Positions 38,507-47,900 of a stretch of 64,000 nucleotides of DNA are shown here, in pieces. Below the pieces are notes generated by a model. It was given only the letters and a program-made list of their open reading frames with translations. It had not been told where the DNA came from and made no database searches. The stretch comes from Paraoerskovia marina DSM 21750 (lineage in GTDB: Bacteria > Actinomycetota > Actinomycetes > Actinomycetales > Cellulomonadaceae): assembly GCF_000701465.1 (NCBI RefSeq), contig NZ_JNIY01000009.1, positions 1-64,000 on the forward strand. Reading direction: 5' to 3'. The stretch's first letter is position 1. Each line of letters begins with the position of its first letter. A program made the translations under genes and the position numbers.

Positions 38507-39520
38507 TCAGAACAGCGCGATCTTCTCCGGCCGGGGGAAGATCTCGTCCAGGCGCGCGGCGTCGTCGTCGCTCGGTCGCCACGTCGACGCCGCCGCGTTC
38601 TGGGCGATCTGCTCGGGCGTGGTCGCCCCTGCGATGACCGAGGCGACGGCGGGCTGCGCGAGGAGCCAGCCGAAGGCGACCTGGAGCTCGGTGACGTCCC
38701 GCTCGACGCAGAACTGGTGGAGCTGGTCGAGCTGCTCCCACGGTGCGGTCTCGAGCAGTCCGGGCTTGTTCCGCACGAGGCGGCTGTCCTCGGGCCGGTT
38801 GCCGCTCGTGTACTTGCCGGTCAGCAGGCCGTTGGCGAGCGGGAAGTAGGGAAGCACGCCGATGCCGTACGCCTGCGCCGCGGGCAGCACCTCGAGCTCG
38901 GCACGGCGGTCGAGAAGGTTGTAGTGGTTCTGGGCCGAGACGAACCGGGTGGTGCCCTGCGACCGGGCGACGTGCTCGGCGTCGGCGATCTGCCACCCGG
39001 CGCGGTTGGAGTGCCCGACGTACCGGACCTTGCCCTGACGGACGAGGTCGTCGAGGGCGGAGAGCGTCTCGTCGACGGGAGTCTCGTCGTCGGGGGTGTG
39101 GAACTGATAGAGGTCGATGTAGTCGGTGCCCAGGCGGCGCAGCGAGCCCTCGACCGCCTTGGCGATGTAGCGGCGGGATCCTCGGGCGCGAAAGTCCGGC
39201 CCGTTCAGACCGCGGGTCGGCATCCCGAACTTCGTCGCGACGACGACCTCGTCGCGGTGCGCACCCAGGGCGCGACCCAGGAACTCTTCGCTGAGCCCCG
39301 CGCGGGCGCCGTAGTTGTCGGCCGTGTCGAAGAACGTGACACCGGCGTCGAGCGCACCGTGCACGACGTCGCGACTTCCCTCGAACGTCGAGGTCACGGC
39401 ATTGGTCCGGCCCAGGTTGTTGCAGCCGAGACCGACTCCGGTGACGGCCAGGCCCGAGCGGCCCAGCCTGTTCAGGTCGAGCCGGGGGGCGGGGTTCGTC
39501 GAGGTTGCGTGCGCCGTCAT
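38507..39520 (-). CDS. Aldo/keto reductase
   Basis: 337 residues, an NADPH-dependent (alpha/beta)8 barrel oxidoreductase. The catalytic tetrad is visible: Asp in FFDTADNYG, Tyr in the same block, Lys in VVVATKFGM and His in LYQFHTPD. The cofactor-binding block SVIAGATTPEQIAQNAAA is near the C-terminus. Its size and pattern fit the AKR11/12-like group. Substrate unknown. The -10 box TATCGT lies 6 nt before the ATG on the minus strand, and the gene is divergent from a methyltransferase. Confidence 0.93.
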   Translation of the reverse strand: MTAHATSTNPAPRLDLNRLGRSGLAVTGVGLGCNNLGRTNAVTSTFEGSRDVVHGALDAGVTFFDTADNYGARAGLSEEFLGRALGAHRDEVVVATKFGMPTRGLNGPDFRARGSRRYIAKAVEGSLRRLGTDYIDLYQFHTPDDETPVDETLSALDDLVRQGKVRYVGHSNRAGWQIADAEHVARSQGTTRFVSAQNHYNLLDRRAELEVLPAAQAYGIGVLPYFPLANGLLTGKYTSGNRPEDSRLVRNKPGLLETAPWEQLDQLHQFCVERDVTELQVAFGWLLAQPAVASVIAGATTPEQIAQNAAASTWRPSDDDAARLDEIFPRPEKIALF

Positions 39521-39526
39521 GATCCG

Positions 39527-39532
39527 ACGATA
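39527..39532 (-). promoter_or_regulatory. -10 box of the aldo/keto reductase gene (leaderless start)
   Basis: TATCGT on the minus strand, 6 nt before the ATG at 39520. Confidence 0.5.
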
Positions 39533-39607
39533 GCGTCGCTCGGCGGAGGGCATGACTGGCACTCGCTCAGCATGCGAGAACGGGCCTGCGTTCGGGAGGC
39601 GTCGCCA

Positions 39608-39613
39608 TACTGT
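39608..39613 (+). promoter_or_regulatory. -10 box of the methyltransferase gene
   Basis: TACTGT, 6 nt before the ATG at 39620. TAAGGA in the gap could act as a ribosome site if the transcript starts earlier, so leaderless initiation is likely but not certain. Confidence 0.45.
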
Positions 39614-39619
39614 AAGGAC

Positions 39620-40492
39620 ATGACCAACTCTTCCGCCGAGCCGCTCGACGCCCCCACCGGGGCTCGCGGCAGCACTCCGAGCAAGGAGTCCGAGTCCTAC
39701 ACGCACGGGCATCACGAGTCCGTCCTGCGCTCCCACCGATGGCGGACCGCGGAGAACTCTGCCGGTTTCCTGCTGCCGCACCTGACGGAGCAGGCCGCGG
39801 TTCTCGACGTCGGCTGCGGCCCCGGCACGGTCACGGTCGACCTCGCGCGGCACGTCCCCGGGGGGAGCGTCGTCGGCGTCGACGCGTCCGAGAAGGTGCT
39901 CACGGCGGCACGGGAGCACGCGGCGGACACCGAGGTCTCGAACGTCGAGTTCCGGCGGGCCGACGCCTACCACCTCCCGTTCGAGGACGACACGTTCGAC
40001 GTCGTCTACGCCCACCAGGTGCTCCAGCACCTGTCCAACCCCGTCGCCGCGCTGCGCGAGATGCGCAGGGTCGCGAAGCCTGGTGCGTACGTCGCGGTCC
40101 GGGAGTCGGACTACGCGGCGATGACCTGGTACCCGGACTCCCACGGGCTCACGGAGTGGAACGAGCTCTACCACGAGGTCACGCGCGCCTACGGCTTCGA
40201 GGCGGACGCGGGCCGGAGGCTGCTCTCCTGGGTCCAGGAGGCGGGCTTTCCGGCCGAGACGATCACGCCCTCGGCGGGTGTCTGGAGCTACTCGACCCCG
40301 GCCGACCGTCGCTGGTGGGGCGGACTCTGGGCCGAGCGGTGCATCGAGTCGAACTTTGCCGTCCAGGCCAAGGAGTCCGGGCTCGCCGACGACGTCGCGC
40401 TCGAGCAGCTCGCGCAGGACTGGCTGCACTGGGCGGAGGAGCCCGCGGGGTGGTTCGCCGTGCTGCACGGCGAGGTGCTCGCCCGCGCCTGA
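39620..40492 (+). CDS. Class I SAM-dependent methyltransferase
   Basis: 290 residues. Motif I is VLDVGCGPGTVTVDLARHV, followed by VVGVDASEKVL (acidic ribose ligand), RRADAYHLPFEDDTFDVVYAHQVLQH (motif II) and MRRVAKPGAYVAV (motif III). It looks like UbiE/Methyltransf_11. The C-terminal ~100 residues are Trp-rich and specific to the family. The substrate cannot be predicted. Confidence 0.92.
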   Translation: MTNSSAEPLDAPTGARGSTPSKESESYTHGHHESVLRSHRWRTAENSAGFLLPHLTEQAAVLDVGCGPGTVTVDLARHVPGGSVVGVDASEKVLTAAREHAADTEVSNVEFRRADAYHLPFEDDTFDVVYAHQVLQHLSNPVAALREMRRVAKPGAYVAVRESDYAAMTWYPDSHGLTEWNELYHEVTRAYGFEADAGRRLLSWVQEAGFPAETITPSAGVWSYSTPADRRWWGGLWAERCIESNFAVQAKESGLADDVALEQLAQDWLHWAEEPAGWFAVLHGEVLARA

Positions 40493-40515
40493 GCATGACC
40501 GCGCGTCACGGGGGA

Positions 40516-40521
40516 TAACCT
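40516..40521 (+). promoter_or_regulatory. -10 box of the FAH-family gene (leaderless start)
   Basis: TAACCT, 6 nt before the GTG start codon at 40528. Confidence 0.55.
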
Positions 40522-40527
40522 GGTTCC

Positions 40528-41307
40528 GTGCGCATCGCGAGATTTACCACTGGAGACGACCCCCGCTACGCCTTCGTGCAGGAGGAGGGCGACAAGACCT
40601 TCCTTGCCGTCCTGAGCGGTGACCCGCTGTACCAGCCGGCGATGCCGACGGGGGAGCGGATCGAGCTCGGCGACGGTGTGCGCCTGCTCGCCCCCGTCAT
40701 TCCCCGGTCCAAGGTGGTCGGCGTCGGCCGCAACTATGCCGACCACGCCAAGGAGATGGGCAACGACCTCCCGCAGCGGCCGCTGATCTTCTTCAAGCCC
40801 AACACGGCCGTCGTGGGCCCCGACGACCCGATCGTGCTTCCTGACTTCACGCAGGAGGTCTCGTACGAGGCCGAGCTCGCCGTCGTCATCGGGCGGCTCG
40901 CGAAGAACGTCGATCCCAAGGACGCGCTCACCTACGTCCTCGGCTACACGGTGGCCAACGACGTCACCGCCCGGGATGCGCAGCGCGGCGACGGGCAGTG
41001 GGCACGCGCCAAGGGCTTCGACTCGGCCTGCCCGCTCGGACCGTGGATCGACACGGACCTCGACCCGGACGACGTCGGCGTCTCGTCACGGGTGAACGGC
41101 ACTCCTCGCCAGGACGGCCGGACGCGCGACATGATCTTCGACATTCCCTATCTGATCTCGTACATCTCCGAGGCGTTCACGCTGCTTCCTGGCGACGTCA
41201 TCCTGACCGGTACCCCCGCGGGAGTCGGACCGATCGTCGAGGGGGACCGCGTCGAGTGCGAGGTTGAGGGCCTCGGCGTGCTCGCGAACCCGGTGGTGCG
41301 CCGCTAA
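40528..41307 (+). CDS. Fumarylacetoacetate hydrolase family protein
   Basis: 259 residues. VVGVGRNYADHAKEMG, the metal-binding block EVSYEAELAVVIGR (Glu, Glu) and GYTVANDVTARDAQ identify the FAH C-terminal domain. GDVILTGTPAGVGPI is the closing turn. Family members include acylpyruvases, oxaloacetate decarboxylases and 2-hydroxyhepta-2,4-diene-1,7-dioate isomerases. Which activity applies is unclear. The neighbour gltX lies further downstream on the same strand. Confidence 0.92.
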   Translation: MRIARFTTGDDPRYAFVQEEGDKTFLAVLSGDPLYQPAMPTGERIELGDGVRLLAPVIPRSKVVGVGRNYADHAKEMGNDLPQRPLIFFKPNTAVVGPDDPIVLPDFTQEVSYEAELAVVIGRLAKNVDPKDALTYVLGYTVANDVTARDAQRGDGQWARAKGFDSACPLGPWIDTDLDPDDVGVSSRVNGTPRQDGRTRDMIFDIPYLISYISEAFTLLPGDVILTGTPAGVGPIVEGDRVECEVEGLGVLANPVVRR

Positions 41308-41352
41308 CGACGCACCACCGGGTCGGCTCGCACTCCTGCCGCCTCACGGCAG
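41289..41352. terminator. Two adjacent hairpins between the FAH gene and the convergent AztD-like gene
   Basis: CCCGGTGGTGCG (41289-41300) pairs perfectly with 41311-41322, with the FAH stop codon in the loop. CTGCCG (41336-41341) pairs with CGGCAG (41347-41352). The pair probably terminates both convergent transcripts. Confidence 0.65.
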
Positions 41353-41372
41353 GGTACGTCCGGGGCTCGAGC

Positions 41373-42611
41373 TCAGTGGTCGTGCCCGGCCTCGCCGGCA
41401 GGAGCATTCACGGCCACGGCCTGGGCAGGCGCGACGCCCGGTGCGAACTCCCCGCTGACTGTCCACGTCTCCGTGTCGACGGCGACGATGCGCTGCCCGG
41501 CAGGATCCGTGACATATGCCGTATGTCCGACGACGGCGAGTGTCGGCGCGACCTGACCGTGGCCCTCGGGGATCGTGTAGGCATCGATCGCCTCGACCGT
41601 GCCGAGCGTTTCGCCCGTCTCCGGGTCGATGCCGACGAGCACGCCGTCGAGACGCAGCGTGAGTGCGGACCCGTCCTCGCCGCGAGCGATGGGACGGTAT
41701 GCACCGCCGACGTCAGCGGTCGTGAGAGTTGCGTTCGCCAGATTGAGGAGCGAGAGAGTGGTTTCGCCGAAGTTCCCGACGATCACGTCCGAGGCCTGCG
41801 AGGCGTAGAGGCTGCCGACGCGGTCGTCGCCCGAACCTTCAGGGTTCGGGACGAGCGAGGCCCCTTCGGTGGTGACGAGCAGCACCCCGTCTGCGCACCC
41901 GAATGCGACGGTGTCGTCGTGCGTGGCCTCACCGTGCAGCATGGGGCAGTTCTCGTGCCGGGCGACCTCTTCGCCGTCGGCGTCGCGCACGGCGACGGTG
42001 TCGGCGAGCGGCGAGTCGCCGGTGACCTCGCTGACGAGTGTCCCGTCGCCGAACGGGACGACCACTCCGTGGTGCACGGTGCCCGAGTCGACGGTGGTGG
42101 TGTCGAGCAGGTCGTCGACGAGTCCGGCGTCGTCGAAGACCTCGGCAGTGCCGGTGCCGTCGAAGTACACGGCGGTGCGGCCGTCGTGGCTGACGACGTG
42201 GACGGGTCTGTCCCCGGAGAGCTGGATTTCCCGGAGCGCGGGCTCCTGGACGTAGAAGTGGTCGTGGTCACCGTGCGTTTGGCCGTAGGTGCCGGTGTCG
42301 AGCGCTGTGATCGTGCCCTCTTCCGCTTGGGTGAGATAGACGTGGCGGTCGTCGGACGCAACGGCGAGCCGGGGCCGTTCTGCGGTGTCGAACCGGGCGA
42401 TCTCCGCGAGTTCGTCGGCGGGGTCGAGGACGACGACGCCACCGTCGTGGGCGACGACGAGCCGGGCCTGTGGCTCGTCGGACTCGGTCGCGGCGGTGGT
42501 CGTGTCCGACGACGCCGCGACCCCGGTGGTGTCGTCGGCGCAGCCCGTGAGCGCCACGACGGAGAGGGCGAGGAGGGCGGCCGTCTTCTTTGTAGTGAGA
42601 ATCATTCGCAT
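41373..42611 (-). CDS. aztD: AztD-like zinc metallochaperone lipoprotein
   Basis: 412 residues. A lipoprotein signal ends at LTGC (Cys24), then a Ser/Thr-rich linker and a beta-propeller-like body. The His/Asp cluster GDHDHFYVQEP (His116 and His118, plus His113 just before) matches AztD, the periplasmic zinc chaperone that loads the AztABC importer. The C-terminus also ends in His-Asp-His. No aztABC genes are adjacent. Two Zur-like boxes lie at the promoter, one over the start codon, which supports a zinc role. Possible start codons are the first and third Met. Confidence 0.85.
   Translation of the reverse strand: MRMILTTKKTAALLALSVVALTGCADDTTGVAASSDTTTAATESDEPQARLVVAHDGGVVVLDPADELAEIARFDTAERPRLAVASDDRHVYLTQAEEGTITALDTGTYGQTHGDHDHFYVQEPALREIQLSGDRPVHVVSHDGRTAVYFDGTGTAEVFDDAGLVDDLLDTTTVDSGTVHHGVVVPFGDGTLVSEVTGDSPLADTVAVRDADGEEVARHENCPMLHGEATHDDTVAFGCADGVLLVTTEGASLVPNPEGSGDDRVGSLYASQASDVIVGNFGETTLSLLNLANATLTTADVGGAYRPIARGEDGSALTLRLDGVLVGIDPETGETLGTVEAIDAYTIPEGHGQVAPTLAVVGHTAYVTDPAGQRIVAVDTETWTVSGEFAPGVAPAQAVAVNAPAGEAGHDH
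42596..42610 (-). promoter_or_regulatory. Zur box candidate over the aztD start codon
   Basis: TGAGAATCATTCGCA on the plus strand is a 15-bp inverted repeat (TGAGAAT / ATTCGCA, one mismatch) close to the actinobacterial Zur consensus TGAAAATCATTTTCA. It covers the aztD initiation codon and the predicted transcription start, so bound Zur would block initiation. Confidence 0.7.
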
Positions 42612-42618
42612 GAGGAGG

Positions 42619-42624
42619 ATCTAA
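42619..42624 (-). promoter_or_regulatory. -10 box of aztD (leaderless start)
   Basis: TTAGAT on the minus strand, 7 nt before the ATG at 42611. A weak -35 (TGCGAT, 42642-42647, minus strand) lies 17 bp upstream. Confidence 0.5.
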
Positions 42625-42632
42625 GCAGAAGT

Positions 42633-42647
42633 CGAGAACGAATCGCA
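42633..42647 (-). promoter_or_regulatory. Second Zur-like box over the aztD -35 region
   Basis: CGAGAACGAATCGCA shares 11 of 15 positions with the box at 42596-42610 and lies 37 bp from it, overlapping the -35 of aztD. It also lies ~33 bp upstream of the divergent gltX -10 box. Confidence 0.5.
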
Positions 42648-42679
42648 ATAGTGCGACGTGAGCAGCGGTGAGCGGTCGA

Positions 42680-42685
42680 TAGACT
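42680..42685 (+). promoter_or_regulatory. -10 box of gltX (leaderless start)
   Basis: TAGACT, 7 nt before the gltX GTG. It is identical to the gatC -10 box. Confidence 0.55.
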
Positions 42686-42692
42686 GCGCCGT

Positions 42693-44189
42693 GTGATCCC
42701 TGCACCCGGTACCGCCCCCGTCCGTGTCCGCTTCTGCCCCTCGCCGACGGGCACCCCGCACGTCGGGCTGATCCGGACCGCCCTGTTCAACTGGGCGTAC
42801 GCACGTCACACCGGCGGTGCCTTCGTCTTCCGGATCGAGGACACGGACGCGTCGCGCGACTCTCAGGAGAGCTACGAGCAGCTGCTCGAGGCGCTGCGCT
42901 GGCTCGGGCTCGACTGGGACGAGGGCCCCGAGGTCGGTGGCCCGCACGCGCCGTACCGGCAGTCGGAGCGCGGTGACCTCTACCAGGACGTCGTCCGTCG
43001 GCTCGTGGAGGGTGGCTATGCCTACGAGTCGTTCACGACGCCGGAGGAGACGGCGGCCCGCAACGCCGCCCGGGGGATCAAGACCCAGGGCTACGACGGG
43101 TTCGACCGCGACCTGACGGACGAGCAGAAGGCGGCTTTCCGTGCCGAGGGGCGGACCCCGATCCTCCGTCTGCGGATGCCGGACGAGGACATCACGTTCA
43201 CCGACGTGATCCGCGGAGAGATCACCTTCAAGGCCGGTACCGTCCCGGACTTCGCGATCGTGCGGACCGACGGCAGCCCCCTGTACACGCTCGTCAACCC
43301 GGTCGACGACGCGCTGATGAAGATCACGCACGTGCTGCGCGGCGAGGACCTGCTCTCCTCGACACCTCGTCAGATCGCCCTCTACCAGGCGCTCGTCGCG
43401 ATCGGTGTCGCGGACGACGTCCCCGAGTTCGGCCACATGCCGTACGTCATGGGCGAGGGCAACAAGAAGCTCTCGAAGCGTGACCCCGAGTCGAACCTCT
43501 TCCTGCACCGGGACAACGGCTTTACGCCGGAGGGTCTGCTCAACTACCTCGCACTTCTCGGGTGGTCCATCTCGCCGGACCACGACATCTTCACCGTCAC
43601 GGAGCTGGTCGAGGCCTTCGACATCCACGACGTCGTCGCCAACCCCGCCCGGTTCGACATCAAGAAGGCCGAGTCGATCAACGCCACGCACGTGCGGCGT
43701 CTCGAGGCGGACGACTTCCGCGACCGGCTCGTGCCCTACCTGCACGCGGCCGGAGTCGTTCCCGCGGACTCGTTCGCGGACCTCGGCGCGCGCGACCAGG
43801 AGGTCCTGACGGCGGCCGCACCGCTCACGCAGGAGCGCATGACGCTGCTCGGTGAAGCAGTGGGGATGCTCGGCTTCCTCTTCACCGACGACGCCGACCT
43901 CGTCGTCGAGGACGACGCCCGCAAGGCTCTCAAGGAGTCGGCGGCCGAGGTCGTCGACGCCGCGGTCGCAGCCCTGGACGGTCTGGACGACTTCACCGCC
44001 GAGCCGATCCAGACGGCGCTGAACGCCGCCATCGTCGAGGGCCTCGAGATGAAGCCGCGCCTCGCGTTCACTCCGCTGCGCGTCGCGGTCAGCGGCCGCC
44101 GCGTCTCCCCGCCCCTCTTCGAGTCGATGGAGATCCTGGGCAAGGACTCCACGCTCGCGCGGCTCCGCAGCCTCCGTTCGACGCTGTGA
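42693..44189 (+). CDS. gltX: Glutamyl-tRNA synthetase
   Basis: 498 residues. The class I HIGH motif is TPHVGL within [21 protein letters not shown], and KMSKS appears as KKLSKRD. In organisms using GatCAB this enzyme also charges tRNA(Gln) with Glu. The GTG at 42693 has TAGACT 7 nt upstream. A HAD phosphatase gene begins 8 nt after the stop, so the two form an operon. Confidence 0.98.
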   Translation: MIPAPGTAPVRVRFCPSPTGTPHVGLIRTALFNWAYARHTGGAFVFRIEDTDASRDSQESYEQLLEALRWLGLDWDEGPEVGGPHAPYRQSERGDLYQDVVRRLVEGGYAYESFTTPEETAARNAARGIKTQGYDGFDRDLTDEQKAAFRAEGRTPILRLRMPDEDITFTDVIRGEITFKAGTVPDFAIVRTDGSPLYTLVNPVDDALMKITHVLRGEDLLSSTPRQIALYQALVAIGVADDVPEFGHMPYVMGEGNKKLSKRDPESNLFLHRDNGFTPEGLLNYLALLGWSISPDHDIFTVTELVEAFDIHDVVANPARFDIKKAESINATHVRRLEADDFRDRLVPYLHAAGVVPADSFADLGARDQEVLTAAAPLTQERMTLLGEAVGMLGFLFTDDADLVVEDDARKALKESAAEVVDAAVAALDGLDDFTAEPIQTALNAAIVEGLEMKPRLAFTPLRVAVSGRRVSPPLFESMEILGKDSTLARLRSLRSTL

Positions 44190-44196
44190 TCTCGCG

Positions 44197-44949
44197 GTGA
44201 GGCGGGGCTTCGACGAGGTCGAGGCCGTCGTCTTCGATCTCGACGACACCCTCGTCGACACGAAGGTCGCCTTCGCGGCCGCGATCGGTGCGGTGGCGAC
44301 GACGTATCTGCCGCACCTTCCGGCCGACCGTCACCCGGAGGTCGTCGCGACGTGGCGTGCGGACGTCTCAGGGAGGTACCGCGCCTACACGCGCGGGGAG
44401 CTGTCGTTCGACGCGCAGCGGATGCTCCGGGCGAATGAGCTCCAGCTCGCGTTCGGCGGCGTCGAGCTCGACGACGCCGCGTACGCGCGGTGGCGGGACG
44501 CCTACTCCGCGGCGTTCCGTGGTGCTTGGGTGGCGCACGACGACGCGGCGCCGGCCCTGCAGGAGCTCGTCCGGAGGGGATTCCGGGTGGGTGTGCTGAC
44601 GAACGCCGCCCGCGAGATGCAGGTCGAGAAGATCGCCCGGACCGGCCTGGCGGACCTGGTGCCGCTCCTCGTGGCCGTCGACGACCTGGGGGTGGGCAAG
44701 CCTGACCCTCGCGTCTTTCACGAGGCGTGCCGACTTCTGGGGACCGAGCACGCCCGGACGGTCTACGTCGGGGACGAGCTCGACGTCGACGCCCGGGGTG
44801 CGATCGCCGCAGGGCTCCACGGCGTCTGGATCGACCGTCCCGGGGCCCGGCGCGGCGGGCCGCACCCGGAGGATCCGGAGGCGGCCCGCGCGTCGGGTGT
44901 GACGGTGATCTCCTCGCTGGCCGACCTGACGGACGCCCTGCGACGCTAG
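44197..44949 (+). CDS. HAD family hydrolase
   Basis: 250 residues. The nucleophile and acid Asp are in VVFDLDDTLVDTK, motif II is VLTNAA, motif III Lys is in GVGKPDPRVF and motif IV is YVGDELDVDARGA. A helical cap (about residues 20-95) makes it a subfamily I phosphatase. It starts with GTG 8 nt after gltX and is probably co-transcribed. Substrate unknown. Confidence 0.92.
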   Translation: MRRGFDEVEAVVFDLDDTLVDTKVAFAAAIGAVATTYLPHLPADRHPEVVATWRADVSGRYRAYTRGELSFDAQRMLRANELQLAFGGVELDDAAYARWRDAYSAAFRGAWVAHDDAAPALQELVRRGFRVGVLTNAAREMQVEKIARTGLADLVPLLVAVDDLGVGKPDPRVFHEACRLLGTEHARTVYVGDELDVDARGAIAAGLHGVWIDRPGARRGGPHPEDPEAARASGVTVISSLADLTDALRR

Positions 44950-44955
44950 GCGCGG

Positions 44956-47900
44956 CTAGGACGTCGAGCAGGGTGCTCCGTCGAGCCAGAACTGCTCAGG
45001 GGTCGCCGAGGCGAGCGAGCCCGGATCGCCGACGAAGCCGATCGTGACCCGCTGGCCAGGCCGGATCGTGGCGTTCCAGGACATGCTCTGCGCGGTGACG
45101 TGCGACGCCTCCTGGGACCAGCCGGCGCTCCAGGCCTGTCGTGTCACCGACTGGTCGGCGCTCCAGGACCACATCAGCCTGGACCAGGTCAGAGGAGACG
45201 TCCCGGTGTTCGTGACCCAGATCTGGTTGGTCGATCCGCCCGGCCAGGTGCCGTGCTCGATGAACTCGACGGCGCAGCTCGGTTCCGCCGTCGGCGCTCC
45301 CTGGTCCTGGTCCGCGAGGAATGACGCGACCCAGGAGAGCGCCGAGTTCCAGTTCACCGTGATCTCGTTCGAGGCCCACGACTGGATGTCGTCCACGTAG
45401 CAGAACTGGGGTGCGCAGCCGTCCGTCATGAGGGCGGCGAGCGTCGGGTCCCACGTCGGGCTGTCCGAGTTCGGTCCACCGGCGACCGACCCTGCCGGCG
45501 GGTGCGGGAGCTCGGCGTTCAGCTGGGCGGAGAACCACCGGCTGTGCTGGTTCTGGGAGTAGACGTCGCCGTACCCGGTGACGTAGCTGAGGTTGAGGGC
45601 GTTGCGGCCGAGCAGGTAGTCGGCGCTCTCGACGACCGCGTCGCGGTACGCGTCGTCACCGCTGACGTCGTACGCGGCACCGAGGACGACCATCGTGTTG
45701 AGGACGCTGGAGTTCGAGCCCCAGACCCACGTGCCGTCCTCGGCGCCCGCGTAGGTCATCCCGTAGGCCTGGTCCGCCTGGACGGCCGCGATCTCGTCTG
45801 CCCCGGCGAGCAACGTGGCCACGACGTCGTCGCGTCCCGCGTAGTCGTTCGGCACCGTCGCGAGGTCCATCACGGCCAGCGCACCGACGGATCCCCAGCT
45901 GAAGCCCTCCACGTCGACCGAGGTCGCCAGGACGTCGTCGTGCTCGAGGAGGTACCCCTCGAACGCCTGCTCGCCGGTCGTGAGGAACAGCTCTGCCGCG
46001 GCCCAGACGAACTCGTCCGAGACGTCGTCGTCGTCGTACGGGCCGCCGCCGTTGTTGCCGTCCGCCGCCGGGGCGAACAGGTCGGGGTGCTCGAGGGCGG
46101 CGCTCCATGCCGTACGGGCGTCGTCGAGCAGCGCGGCGGCGTACTCCCCGTCGTACGGGGCGAAGAGGCGGGCACCCTGGGCGGCCGTCGCCGCGAGATT
46201 CAGCGTCGCGGCGGTCGAGGGGCGGTGCAGGTATCGGGTCTGCCCGTCCCGGTGGGGCAGGAGGGGCAGCCCCGTCCAGCCGTAGTCGTGCACCTTGTGG
46301 TGCGCCATCCCGGCGAGCTCCTCCCCGTCCGGCACCATCATCGACTGCATGAACTCGAGCTCCCAGCGTGCCTCGTCCAGGACGTCCGGCACCGCGTTGC
46401 CGGTCTCGGGCACCGCGAGCGTCCCGTCCTCGAGCGCGCCCGCGTCCGTGCTGGCCGCCGTCTTGGTGCGCTCGTAGGTCTGCAGGAGCTGCGCGGTCGC
46501 GATACCGCCGTTGACGACGTACTTGCCGTGGTCGCCTGCGTCGTACCAGCCGCCGACGACGTCGAGCGTGTAGTCGCAGGTCCACGGCTCGCCGTACACC
46601 GCCACTGACTCCTCGACGGGTTGGCACGCGACGTCCCGGTCGCCCTGGTTCGTGTCCGGGCCGCCCGCAGCGCTGACGTGGCCAGCTGGGCGCGCGTAGT
46701 CAGCGCCGACGATCTCCGCGTCGATCTCGATCCCGGAGCGTGCCAGGTAGAAGTAGTTCAGTGCGTCGGTCCGCAGGCTCTCGTACGCGTCGGTCCCGAT
46801 CTCGAACGGGTACGACGTCTCACCGTCCGCCGTGAGCGTGTACGTGCCCGGGACGGAGACCTCGGAGAAGTCGATCGTGTGGACCGCTTGGTCCGACGAC
46901 GGGTCGAGTCCTGTCGGTACGGTCGTCCCCTCGGCCGCGGTGTCGCCTGACCCGTCGACGAGGCTCCAGGTGAGCGCGTCGGCGGCGTCGGTGACGACCG
47001 TCGCGCGCTTCGGGCCCTGGGCCAGGTAGCCGACCTGGTTCACGCGGACCCGTGGGCCCGTCTCCGGGACGTACGGTTCCGGCGTCGTCCCGCTGAGGAG
47101 CGACACGGAGTCGAGGCAGAACGTCCACGGCTCCGCGGCCCCGCCGATCTGGAAGGCGACCTGCGTCTGCGTACGGTCACCGCCGGCGTCGGAGACCGAG
47201 AACGAGGTTGCGCCGGGCATGCCGGACGTCTCGCCGTACACCGTGTACGGGTCGACCTGCAGGCCGACCAGGGCGCGCACCGGCCCCGCTCCCGTCCCCT
47301 CGTACGCGAGCGCGTAGTCACCGGGGGCGAGCGTCAGGTCGTTGTACCCGACGATGACGTCCCACGGGTCCTCGGTCCCGCCGGGAACCTCGATGCACCA
47401 GGAGCCGTCGACGACGTCGTTCGGCAGGGACGGGTCCGAGACGAACCACGGTGCGGTGCCGTCCTCGAACGTCGTCGTCGCCAGGAGCTCGGTGCCGGCG
47501 GGGGTCACGGCGACGTCGTCGGCACAGAAGGTCCACGCGTCCGCGGACCCGCCCACCTGGAAGGCGAGCTGAAGGTCGTCGGTCTCCTCCTCGACCGTGA
47601 ACGCGACCTCGTGGGTCACGAACCCGTCCGCGCCGGCGACGGCGGAGGTCACGCTCGCGGCCTCGGCGTACGTCACCGGGTCCTGGACGATGCCCTTGAC
47701 CGGACCGGTGCCGGACGCGGCGAAGGTGAAGACGTAGTCGCCGGCGGGCAGGTCCAGTCCGTCCTGGCCGACGATCGCGTCCCACGGGTTGCTGGTCCCG
47801 GCAGGGACGTCGCCGCACAGCGCGCCGTCGACCACGTCGACGGGCAGGTTGGCGGTCGACCACCATCCGCCGTCGAGACCGGCCGAGAAGTCGCCGTTGG

